Positions 1 to 6,537 of a stretch of 22,315 nucleotides of DNA are shown piece by piece. The stretch is from a virus. Each line of letters begins with the position of its first letter. Position 1 is the stretch's first letter. The stretch covers positions 1 to 22,315 of the IMG/VR virus record IMGVR_UViG_3300035158_000911. One strand, 5' to 3'. Made by a program: the position numbers and the translations under genes. The notes beneath the pieces are model-generated. The model was not told the DNA's origin. It did not search any database and saw only the letters and a program-made list of their open reading frames with translations.

Positions 1-14
1 CAACGAGGAATAAA

Positions 15-179
15 ATGTACGACTATAACAAATATCCAATAGAAAATTTCATAGGCAAGACGCTTAAAAAAATCAAAGTGGGTGATGATTATATAGTTTT
101 TCACACGACTGATAAAGAAATCGTACGGATGCAGCATGACCAAGATTGTTGTGAGGATGTAAAAGTAGTGATTGCATAG
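15..179 (+). CDS. Small DUF7448-like phage protein, short
   Basis: A 54-residue open frame starts at an ATG at 15 with GAGGAA four bases upstream. It contains IGKTL near residues 13-17 and HDQDCCEDV near residues 41-49. This combination of an N-terminal IGKTL-like strand and an H-x-QDCCE motif resembles the DUF7448 family of small phage and bacterial proteins, recognised here from memory. Family members that I recall continue for several dozen residues after the CCE motif, whereas this one stops at TAG (177-179), only nine residues after CCE, so it may be C-terminally truncated or frameshifted. No continuation resembling the family is obvious in the other two frames. Function is unknown. It heads a small plus-strand group convergent to the late operon. 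Confidence 0.6.
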   Translation: MYDYNKYPIENFIGKTLKKIKVGDDYIVFHTTDKEIVRMQHDQDCCEDVKVVIA

Positions 180-190
180 GTGAACATGTT

Positions 191-364
191 ATTTGCAATG
201 GATTTGTTGATATGCGTAAAGTATTAGAAGGTTGGAATGTTCTCAACTGTCGTGCTTGTGGAATGAGAAAATTATTTCCATCAACTATTGATTTAGATAT
301 TTATGATAAAGAAGAAATTTGGAAAAAATTAGCTTTGTACTTTAATCAAAGGATAGTAGAATGA
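191..364 (+). CDS. Small Cys-rich protein, start uncertain
   Basis: This frame is open from 155 to the TGA at 362-364 and reads like a real protein: it has WNVLNCRACGMRK in the middle and an acidic then amphipathic C-terminus. Its stop overlaps the ATG of the lipoprotein gene at 361 (ATGA), a typical coupling arrangement. The first in-frame ATG is at 212 (50 residues) but has no good ribosome binding site. An in-frame ATT at 191 has AGGTGA (178-183) exactly 7 bases upstream, which would give 57 residues. In-frame Cys and His codons upstream of 191 (C-x3-H-x2-C) would make a C-H-C-C zinc ribbon with CRAC, but no canonical start precedes them, so a frameshift from the preceding gene is another explanation. 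Function is unknown. Confidence 0.45.
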   Translation: MCNGFVDMRKVLEGWNVLNCRACGMRKLFPSTIDLDIYDKEEIWKKLALYFNQRIVE

Positions 365-735
365 AAAATAAATTGTTTTTAATAGTTACCATTTTAGCTA
401 TAATATTAAGTTCACTACTAACAGGATGTACTTCTTCAAATGAAATAGTTCCAATGAAAGATGTACTTGGTTCTAAGTTAGAATTAAAATCAGTAGTATC
501 AATACAAGAATTTGAAGAAATTCAAATACAGATAGGAAATATTCCTCCTGATGCTACTAATGGTTTAGGATATCACATAGCTCGATACAATAGTAAAGAA
601 TTTATGCATGAAAGATTTTGGCAGAATGAAATGAAAATCCCAGCAACTACTCCATTTCTATTTCAGCTAAATAAAAAGGCAATAGACTACGTGTATGGAA
701 AGTATGGAATCTTGCCTCCAGGTATAATCAAATGA
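361..735 (+). CDS. Predicted lipoprotein, small, phage-encoded
   Basis: This 124-residue protein has a textbook lipoprotein signal: K2/K4 at the N-terminus, a hydrophobic core over residues 5-20 and the lipobox LTGC with the modified cysteine at residue 23. The mature part of about 100 residues is mildly charged, has no further membrane segment, and ends in a Pro/Gly-rich tail (GILPPGIIK). The start is supported by AAAGGA upstream and an ATGA overlap with the preceding small gene. No family is recognised. Phage lipoproteins expressed apart from the structural genes are often superinfection-exclusion factors (for example T5 Llp and TP-J34 Ltp), so that role is possible but not shown. An outer spanin is less likely because no partner inner spanin is visible nearby. 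Confidence 0.8.
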   Translation: MKNKLFLIVTILAIILSSLLTGCTSSNEIVPMKDVLGSKLELKSVVSIQEFEEIQIQIGNIPPDATNGLGYHIARYNSKEFMHERFWQNEMKIPATTPFLFQLNKKAIDYVYGKYGILPPGIIK

Positions 736-766
736 GATCATGATCACTTGGTGATCGCCAGTCACC
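736..766. other. Palindromes with three GATC sites
   Basis: Directly behind the lipoprotein stop codon lies a 10-base palindrome, GATCATGATC (736-745). It overlaps a perfect hairpin with GATCAC (742-747), loop TTG and GTGATC (751-756), and an alternative stem pairs GGTGA (750-754) with TCACC (762-766). Three GATC tetramers fall within 21 bases. No T-tract follows on either strand, so this is not a classic intrinsic terminator, although the hairpin could protect the 3' end of the lipoprotein transcript. Confidence 0.5.
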
Positions 767-770
767 ACAA

Positions 771-810
771 TCAAAAAGAAAAGGAGCGGGCAATTCCATT
801 GCCACACTCC
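771..810 (-). terminator. Intrinsic terminator of the minus-strand operon
   Basis: Read on the minus strand, GGAG (810-807) pairs with CTCC (786-783), and inside it GGCAAT (803-798) pairs with ATTGCC (794-789) around a three-base loop. The stem is followed at once by TTTTCTTTTTGA (782-771). A G/C-containing stem plus a T-tract, about 30 bases after the stop codon of the last minus-strand gene, is the standard layout of a Rho-independent terminator. In the plus direction there is no T-tract, so it should work one way only. Confidence 0.88.
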
Positions 811-841
811 AATTCAAAGTGAGAAAGTAAGAGACTATAAA

Positions 842-1213
842 CTAATCTTCTTCGGTAATAGCTTCATATCCTTCCGGCATTGGTACAAAATTCATATCTT
901 TATCAACTACAACAAATAAGATATTCTTCTCCAACAAAACATCTGCTATTTGTGTAAGTGTATCCCAGTTAACTGTTTTCATATCTACTTGAATACAATA
1001 GATTTTTCCTGGTTCAAGAGTTCCCAAAACCTGCATTGAAGGATCTCCCAACGCTTCAGTTGCCTGCTCAAAGAAAGAATTTATCTTATGCGTAAGTTGT
1101 GACATCACTTCATGCCTGCTTATCTCTTCAAACTTCACTTCTCTATGCGTCATTTTGCTAACAAATTTAGCAAATCCTCCGAACAACACATTTACTAACT
1201 CACTACTGATCAT
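842..1213 (-). CDS. Hypothetical protein, last gene of the operon
   Basis: This 123-residue protein is acidic at its C-terminus (ending TEED). The N-terminal half is predicted helical (FGGFAKFVSKM, then a helix around residues 30-60). The C-terminal half has a beta-alpha-beta look: a strand ending in YCIQVDM, a helix covering TLTQIADVLLEK, then a strand ILFVVVDKD. I do not recognise a family. The ATG at 1213 has AGGAG about ten bases upstream, inside the end of the metallophosphoesterase gene, and only three bases separate the two genes, so they are probably co-translated. The intrinsic terminator follows its stop. It may be a small accessory partner of the phosphoesterase, which is inference from position only. 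Confidence 0.75.
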   Translation of the reverse strand: MISSELVNVLFGGFAKFVSKMTHREVKFEEISRHEVMSQLTHKINSFFEQATEALGDPSMQVLGTLEPGKIYCIQVDMKTVNWDTLTQIADVLLEKNILFVVVDKDMNFVPMPEGYEAITEED

Positions 1214-1216
1214 GTT

Positions 1217-2377
1217 TTAATTTCTCCTCTTATCTAATACGATTGGAAATTCTGCAGTCTTACCAAATTCAGGGTGGATAATAAAGAATGCTTGCTCTGG
1301 TGGTTGATAATCCGCTTTGATATGTTGAGCAAATTCATTATATCCAATGACCGAACTATTAAGAACATAGCTCGAACTGGTTTCTCGAGTATGCCAATGT
1401 CCCATAATATCTAAATCAGCTTTTCTTGCTTTATTCCATTGAGCAATAGCTTTTCTTAATGGAATATGTATTCCACCGACTCCGCCACCATATCTAATTC
1501 CATTACCATGATGGAATCGAATATCATTATCAAAAACAGTTATCCAATTAAAGTATCCCTCAGGAAGCTTAAACTTAACTCGAGTCTCACCCTTCATTGC
1601 ATACCATTTAGTAAGAAACTGATACATCAACCATTCGTATGATTTTTTGTGAGCTCTTTTAACTTCATTCTTTTTAGTTATTCTGGAATGGTTTCCACAG
1701 CAACACACTATATCAATTTCTTTAAGGTCTCCATGTTTCAAAAGAAAATCAATGCCACTAACATATAATTCAAATGCTAAAAGCACAGCTTCTGGCGGTG
1801 TCATGTCACTGGCTTCCATTAGCTCTTCATGAATCCAACCTGATATAGCATCACCAAGTAATCCAAGAACTAATCTATTAATCACTGACCTACTTCGACA
1901 CATATCAAGAAGATTTACAACAACTTTGAAATATGTCTCAATTCGTTTCTTTCCTATCTCTGGATTATATTTATTTATAAATCCAATTTCTTCTGGAACA
2001 ACTATTTCATCAATATGCCAATCACTCGATAAAGCAAAGGCAACAACTTCTTTTGCTTCCTCTTGTTCAACTTTCCAATGCTCTGGAATAATGATTGAAC
2101 TTAACTTAGAAAGCTGCTGATACTGATTAAGCTCTTTATTTAACTCTGCTATCTGATCAAGAGCTTGACGATATCTTTTCTTTTGATCCTGCAACTGTTT
2201 CTTCGCTGTCCGTAGCTGCACATCTCCTGCCACTAATTTAGAAGTGGAAATTTTCATTTTTTTCTTGATACGATAAACACTTGTTCTCCCAACTCCATGC
2301 TTCTCAGCTATCTGGGTTGGCTCAAGCCCATTAACTAAATCTTGGGTAATTTTGTCTTTTACTGTATCAGAAATCAT
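1217..2377 (-). CDS. HTH and metallophosphoesterase fusion protein
   Basis: This 386-residue protein has three parts. Residues 1-40 form a resolvase/transposase-like helix-turn-helix (TQIAEKHGVGRTSVYRIKKK). Residues 55-92 are a Lys/Gln-rich coiled coil. Residues 112-386 form a calcineurin-like phosphoesterase with the motifs in order: D119-W-H121, GD at 175-176, GNH at 228-230, H289-H290 and GHWH at 326-329. These are the metal ligands of the family, so the enzyme should be an active two-metal phosphoesterase, with a nuclease or phosphodiesterase activity on DNA more likely than a protein phosphatase activity given the HTH. Similar HTH-phosphoesterase proteins occur in many phages, with uncertain roles. 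The ATG has AGGAGA seven bases upstream. It follows the longest gap in the minus-strand operon, so it may have its own promoter. Confidence 0.85.
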   Translation of the reverse strand: MISDTVKDKITQDLVNGLEPTQIAEKHGVGRTSVYRIKKKMKISTSKLVAGDVQLRTAKKQLQDQKKRYRQALDQIAELNKELNQYQQLSKLSSIIIPEHWKVEQEEAKEVVAFALSSDWHIDEIVVPEEIGFINKYNPEIGKKRIETYFKVVVNLLDMCRSRSVINRLVLGLLGDAISGWIHEELMEASDMTPPEAVLLAFELYVSGIDFLLKHGDLKEIDIVCCCGNHSRITKKNEVKRAHKKSYEWLMYQFLTKWYAMKGETRVKFKLPEGYFNWITVFDNDIRFHHGNGIRYGGGVGGIHIPLRKAIAQWNKARKADLDIMGHWHTRETSSSYVLNSSVIGYNEFAQHIKADYQPPEQAFFIIHPEFGKTAEFPIVLDKRRN

Positions 2378-2466
2378 GTACTGTTCTCCTAATCATAAAA
2401 CTTAGTCAGTTAAACTATATATTTACAATATAATTATACATTTTTCCTCTTTCTACTTTGGAATTT
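2378..2466 (-). promoter_or_regulatory. AT-rich gap with possible promoter
   Basis: This 89-base gap is the only sizeable intergenic space in the minus-strand operon. Read on the minus strand it contains TATAAT (2438-2433), a match to the bacterial -10 consensus, followed by more A/T runs and then AGGAGA in front of the next ATG. The hexamer 17 bases upstream of TATAAT is CCAAAG, which is a poor -35, so a sigma70 promoter would be weak or need an activator or a phage sigma factor. No hairpin terminator for the upstream genes is visible here. Confidence 0.35.
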
Positions 2467-3138
2467 TTATCGATTTAACCTCCTAATATGCACAACACCA
2501 TTATTCGTTATAACTCTTGGTTCAGAACGTAATTTATTTTTTCTACGATTAGTTTGTTGCTGTTCTCTTCTTCGACTTTCCCTTGATGCTTGAAAATGTT
2601 TAACAACTGGATTTTCAATGCTGGACATATAATCAAAAATCATACAATATTCTGCCGGCAATAAATGATATTTATGATGCCGTAAAACTGTTGCCAATGC
2701 ACGTTGATCCCAAAGCTTTGGATTAGCTGCACACTCCGTAATCCATTCATCTACAATTTGATTTGTCTCTGGAGTATTCTTAAGAAAAATCGTTCCACTT
2801 AACATTTCTGGAGCGCAATGCTTTCGTCTAAATTTAGTATGGTCAAGGACATGAACGGCAATATTTACATTTGACTCTTGATCAAGCTTATCAAAATATT
2901 TAGGATAGCGACAAATAATTGCATCTGCATCAACATAAATTATCGAATGTCGAGGATACTTATTAAGCATGCTCTTAAGAAATGTAGGCTTATACTGCAT
3001 ATTGGCGTACCAATTGCCTTTATCATCTATCGGAGCTACGTCATAATTCAAATTGAATCTTCTTAGTGACTCAATGAGCTTCTTTGATAACTCTTCATAC
3101 CGAGTATTTTTTGAATAAAAAGCACAAATTTTCCACAT
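2467..3138 (-). CDS. GT8-like glycosyltransferase with basic tail
   Basis: This 223-residue protein looks like a GT-A nucleotide-diphospho-sugar transferase related to GT8 or GT77-type enzymes. The sequence YVDADAII (residues 68-75) holds the D-x-D metal and nucleotide-sugar motif. A middle segment, GTIFLKNTPE, and a WDQRALA segment around residue 143 match the acceptor-side region of such enzymes, where a DQ pair is typical. The last 40 residues are unusual: they are very rich in Arg and Lys (SRRREQQQ, RRKNKLR) and look unstructured, which suggests binding to a polyanion or membrane surface. The start ATG overlaps the stop of the radical SAM gene (TAATG). It is the last gene of the glycan cassette. 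The donor and acceptor cannot be told from sequence. Confidence 0.72.
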   Translation of the reverse strand: MWKICAFYSKNTRYEELSKKLIESLRRFNLNYDVAPIDDKGNWYANMQYKPTFLKSMLNKYPRHSIIYVDADAIICRYPKYFDKLDQESNVNIAVHVLDHTKFRRKHCAPEMLSGTIFLKNTPETNQIVDEWITECAANPKLWDQRALATVLRHHKYHLLPAEYCMIFDYMSSIENPVVKHFQASRESRRREQQQTNRRKNKLRSEPRVITNNGVVHIRRLNR

Positions 3139-4271
3139 TATATCATATTCCTATCAACATTATCTTCAACGAAGTAATTTAAGAAAAATTTGTCATAGCC
3201 ATAATTTGAGCATCTTATAGAACAAGCAGGACCTCTGCCCTCATTGTTAATTGTATCATGAACAATAGAAATATGTTTAGCACTTCCCCATACTTCTTTA
3301 AGAGCTTGCCATCCACCTTGTTGACAATCAGCTAACATTACACTTCTATCACATCTCCTATCTACGCATGCATAAGCTTTGCCATCACTTGTTATAGTTA
3401 CAGTCAGTGGAGTTAAATAACAATATTTAGGTAAAATTTGAGTATATGAAGGAGTAAATTTATGTCTTACTCCCACAATTTCAAATTCGCCTGGAACTTC
3501 AAAATCATTAATAGCCTTTGTAATTTGCATCTCTACAGAATCGATATTAATTAATTTTCGCGATTCTTCTGGCAAGTCAGCAGGACGAATTTGTACATAT
3601 CTACAACCTAAATCTTTAGCTATTGCACAACTTTCATATATCTCTTGATAAGTATCAGGTAGAACTAAAATTTTCCAGCCAACATCATTTCGTAATTTAT
3701 TCTTATCTATGATTTTTATTAGTTGGCCAATATTTTTAAGTACTCTATCCCAACCATCTTTCGGACAATTTTTAATTTTTTGATAACCTTCTTTAGTTCC
3801 TGCATCCATGCTAAAGCCAATAAACAAACTGTAGAAAGCAGCATAGTTCAATAATTGTTCTGTAAAAGCGTAGCCATTTGAAACAAGACCAATTTGAATT
3901 TTTGAAAAATGTAACTCCTTCAATAATTTTGGAAGACGTGGATAAAGTAAAGCATCTCCTTGACTTCCGACAATGCAGCAACCTTGTACTCTTGCACCAT
4001 CAACTTTCCATTCTCTTAAAAAGTAAGGTAAAGTTCTGGCCAATCTTCCCGATAAATCTGGAAGACATTGATTCTTAATTTGTTTACGTCTATGATGGCA
4101 ATGACCGCAACGATATTGACATTTTCCAGTCACATCTAAATTTAAAACAATAGGTGGTAAATATTGTTCATTAATAATTGCCTCAAGTCTGCGGCCATGA
4201 ACTAATATCTTTTGACTATTGAATGGATGGAAAGGAGAATTCTGTATATCTATTCCACATTTTTTAGACAA
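3138..4271 (-). CDS. Radical SAM enzyme with SPASM-like tail
   Basis: This 377-residue protein has the radical SAM cluster motif C51-x3-C55-x2-C58 after LNLDVTGK, and a second Cys-rich region near the C-terminus (KYCYL, ACVDRRC, LADC, PACSIRC) that fits a SPASM or twitch domain with auxiliary Fe-S clusters. SPASM enzymes modify peptides, sugars and other substrates. Between lie the expected barrel strands, such as GLVSNGY and FSMDAGTKEGY. The start is a TTG at 4271: AGGAG sits 7 bases upstream and no earlier in-frame ATG exists; the nearby ATG is in the reading frame of the upstream methyltransferase. The gene overlaps that methyltransferase by 22 bases. Its role in a glycan cassette could be dehydration, epimerisation or methylation of a sugar, or peptide modification; none is shown. 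Confidence 0.85.
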   Translation of the reverse strand: MSKKCGIDIQNSPFHPFNSQKILVHGRRLEAIINEQYLPPIVLNLDVTGKCQYRCGHCHHRRKQIKNQCLPDLSGRLARTLPYFLREWKVDGARVQGCCIVGSQGDALLYPRLPKLLKELHFSKIQIGLVSNGYAFTEQLLNYAAFYSLFIGFSMDAGTKEGYQKIKNCPKDGWDRVLKNIGQLIKIIDKNKLRNDVGWKILVLPDTYQEIYESCAIAKDLGCRYVQIRPADLPEESRKLINIDSVEMQITKAINDFEVPGEFEIVGVRHKFTPSYTQILPKYCYLTPLTVTITSDGKAYACVDRRCDRSVMLADCQQGGWQALKEVWGSAKHISIVHDTINNEGRGPACSIRCSNYGYDKFFLNYFVEDNVDRNMI

Positions 4272-4804
4272 AACATTGCTCCTTTCTCTTTTGGTGGTTT
4301 AATATTTTTATGCCAATTAGGATAATGAAAAACTTCGTATCCCAATTTTTTCATATCTTTAGGGTACCAAGTACTTCTATGTGTTTGATAATGATCGTTA
4401 CCAAAACCCCTATCATCTTTTGTTTGTGGATGATTTCCAACAGGCACAAAAAAGATTAAACATTTACTCGCTATTCTTTCACACTCTTGAAGAAGTTTAA
4501 TAGCATCTTCTTTTTCAAAATGTTCAATTATATCTATGCCTACAACACATTCAATATAATTTTCTGGATAAAGTGCATCTAAATGTATTAAATCAAGACA
4601 ACCAAATACAACTCCATTATTCTTTTTATTCGCTTCATCTATAACTTGTTGACATGCGTCAATGCCAACTCTTACTGGAGCTTGAATTCGTTTAATAAGC
4701 CTTCCTGCCCCACATCCAATATCTAAAACGGAGTTATATTTTGAAGCTTCTTGTATAACTTTTCTAATTGACCATTTTTCATTTGTAGATGCTGTAGATT
4801 TCAC
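4250..4804 (-). CDS. Class I SAM-dependent methyltransferase
   Basis: This is a single-domain Rossmann methyltransferase with motif I VLDIGCGAG, an acidic ribose-binding residue in GIDA, and a motif IV-like segment VVGIDIIEHF followed by a Methyltransf_11-type helix. The C-terminal KENGAMF-like segment reads PKEKGAMFCLKN. The start is a judgement: GTG at 4804 has AAGGA exactly 7 bases upstream and gives 184 residues; ATG at 4828 or TTG at 4834 would give longer forms but lack a good ribosome binding site. Either way the gene overlaps the end of the ParB-methyltransferase gene. The acceptor is unknown; in this cassette it is probably a sugar or a lipid-linked glycan intermediate, by context only. 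Confidence 0.82.
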   Translation of the reverse strand: MKSTASTNEKWSIRKVIQEASKYNSVLDIGCGAGRLIKRIQAPVRVGIDACQQVIDEANKKNNGVVFGCLDLIHLDALYPENYIECVVGIDIIEHFEKEDAIKLLQECERIASKCLIFFVPVGNHPQTKDDRGFGNDHYQTHRSTWYPKDMKKLGYEVFHYPNWHKNIKPPKEKGAMFCLKNVE

Positions 4805-5801
4805 GTCTGTATCCTTTATCAAAGTCATGTCCAAGATATTTAATTTGACGGGAATTTTTTACTAAAATATTAAATATATCTCTTTGAGTACATCCTAACT
4901 TCTCAAGTTTATCCCATCTACCAGGAGCAAAAATTATACGTTCAGTAGTAGATTGAAGAATTCTTTTTAAGTGTTCATAAGCTACATCCAATCCCGATTC
5001 TAAAACTGTGTGATAAAACACATCAAGATAAATAACTATATCAGTATTAAATCCATTTCTAAAAATATGTGTTCCTATATCCTCATGAAAAATTCTAATA
5101 CTTCTATGTAATGCACATAATTTTTCTCTAACAACATCAAGATATGGTTTACATCTGTCAACAAATGTTACATCAAAATCATGTCCCGATAATGCAACTC
5201 CAAAATAGCCATCATTACAACCAAGATCAATTAATCTATTTTGACTACACGTAATAATATCAGAATAAATAAGAACTAATCTATCAATTGATTTTCGAAT
5301 ACTTTTTAATCCAGGAAATGTATTATATGAATGACCTGGTTTAAGAGTTGTAGTTTGAGGAACTTTATTATATACATTTCGTATATTGTTTAATGGAGCT
5401 CCCACATTAACCATTGGATCTAAAGGCATTGATCTAATCGGTACACTTTCAATTCCAAGGGCATAAGCTATAGCTACTCGATGGTGTCCACCATATAACT
5501 CAATTTTATCCTGATGAAGACACCAACCACTTACTGAATTTTTTATACCATTAGTTTTAATATCATCTATTAACTTTTTGAAATCCTCAAATCTACTATA
5601 TCCTCCTCGACCTCCAGTATTAATTTCTTGAATAGCGTTATATGCTAATTTACCAAATCTACCTTTGAATTTATCAGAGTGTAGGCAATCTTCGATAGCA
5701 GGAATATGAGTAGGCATTTGATACACTGGAATTCCCGCAATGCCTAATTCTCTGGTAAGCCAAGAACGATTAACTAATAAATTTTTAATTAGAACGCTCA
5801 T
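4779..5801 (-). CDS. ParB-like domain fused to methyltransferase
   Basis: This 340-residue protein joins two folds. Residues about 65-125 resemble the ParB/sulfiredoxin-like N-terminal domain: a helix FEDFKKLIDDIKTNG, then a strand and GGHHRVAIAYALG at 104-116, which matches the G-x-x-R-x-x-A nucleotide-binding box, then VPIR. Residues about 175-340 form a class I SAM methyltransferase with motif I IDLGCNDGYFG (191-201), an acidic VDR at 214-216, and a motif IV-like DIVIYLDVFYH. The ParB-like fold in known proteins binds CTP or ATP, and some members act as kinases or nucleases. Here there is no ParB HTH, so DNA partitioning is unlikely; a nucleotide-dependent step coupled to methyl transfer in glycan synthesis is inference. 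It overlaps the upstream glycosyltransferase by 17 bases. Confidence 0.78.
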   Translation of the reverse strand: MSVLIKNLLVNRSWLTRELGIAGIPVYQMPTHIPAIEDCLHSDKFKGRFGKLAYNAIQEINTGGRGGYSRFEDFKKLIDDIKTNGIKNSVSGWCLHQDKIELYGGHHRVAIAYALGIESVPIRSMPLDPMVNVGAPLNNIRNVYNKVPQTTTLKPGHSYNTFPGLKSIRKSIDRLVLIYSDIITCSQNRLIDLGCNDGYFGVALSGHDFDVTFVDRCKPYLDVVREKLCALHRSIRIFHEDIGTHIFRNGFNTDIVIYLDVFYHTVLESGLDVAYEHLKRILQSTTERIIFAPGRWDKLEKLGCTQRDIFNILVKNSRQIKYLGHDFDKGYRREIYSIYK

Positions 5802-6537
5802 TCAAAAATCTTTCAATAAAGAATGGATTCTCTCGCATTACTTCAGGTAACTCATCTGTAAATTTTTGTAATTTACTTGGTTCAATTTGCCTACGCCAAG
5901 GCTTTAAAAATGTTTCAAAATGAGCGTAAGGTTTAATTGGAATACAAAATGAATATCCAGAATTTTTTCTTATTCTTTGACCAGATGCTTTATGAGTATG
6001 AACTTCGCCGGGAGAGGTATGAGTCATTCCAATTTCATTTGTCAAAAATATTCTACCGCTGCGGCTATATGCAGGAAAAGTATGCTCCATATCAAAAAAC
6101 CATATAAGAGATACGAAGCCACAAATCTTTCCCTTTGGCCAATCTTTCGCAACATTTTGCAAAGTTTCCATTGCCTCTTTATAATATACCTCATCTCCAT
6201 CTAAAATGATGAAGAATTTAGATTCAGTATCATGAATCATTTTCTCACGAGCATACCATTTACCTTTTTTATTCCTTCCCTCAGAAGCTATATTTTTCCA
6301 ATTAGATTTTTCACCAGTTGTCCATTTAGTTTCATCTACTTCAATTGGAACGTATTCAAATATAATTTTATTATCCACATCTTCACTTAAAAGCAATTCA
6401 ATGTCTTCTAAAGTATGTTCATCATAAGAACCGGTATCATATAGTAAAATCTTTCCCACATAATCATAGACAGATTTAACAGCGTAATAAACAAAAGGTT
6501 CATTTCGCACCATGCAATGTACTGTTAACTCTTCCAT
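5785..6537 (-). CDS. Family 2-type glycosyltransferase
   Basis: This 250-residue protein has a GT-A fold signature: an N-terminal strand HCMVRNEP, the DTGSYD segment at 34-39 in place of the usual DDGS, and the catalytic metal-binding DGDE at 113-116 after FFIIL. A large insertion between the two motifs (residues 60-105) is rich in Lys and Trp. The C-terminal part has HTHK and a PYAHFETF segment, where His residues could contribute to metal or acceptor binding. It resembles glycosyltransferases that act on glycan chains with an RNE-P opening. The ATG at 6537 has AAAGGAG 7 bases upstream, the strongest ribosome site in the cassette. It overlaps the preceding glycosyltransferase gene by 13 bases. 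Donor and acceptor are unknown. Confidence 0.82.
   Translation of the reverse strand: MEELTVHCMVRNEPFVYYAVKSVYDYVGKILLYDTGSYDEHTLEDIELLLSEDVDNKIIFEYVPIEVDETKWTTGEKSNWKNIASEGRNKKGKWYAREKMIHDTESKFFIILDGDEVYYKEAMETLQNVAKDWPKGKICGFVSLIWFFDMEHTFPAYSRSGRIFLTNEIGMTHTSPGEVHTHKASGQRIRKNSGYSFCIPIKPYAHFETFLKPWRRQIEPSKLQKFTDELPEVMRENPFFIERFLNERSN

Noticed and set aside
186-227. ATG at 186 shortly after AGGTGA
   Set aside because: The spacing is only two bases and the frame closes after 13 codons.
736-766. Terminator for the lipoprotein gene
   Set aside because: Stable hairpins exist, but no T-tract follows on the plus strand, so I list it only as palindromes.
2415-2446. Possible eight-residue leader peptide on the minus strand (AGAGGAAAA-ATG...)
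   Set aside because: A good ribosome site is present, but the peptide has no regulatory codon run, and no attenuator hairpins follow.
4779-5801. Chromosome or plasmid partition ParB
   Set aside because: Only the small N-terminal ParB/Srx-like box is present; the HTH and the neighbouring ParA expected for partition are missing.
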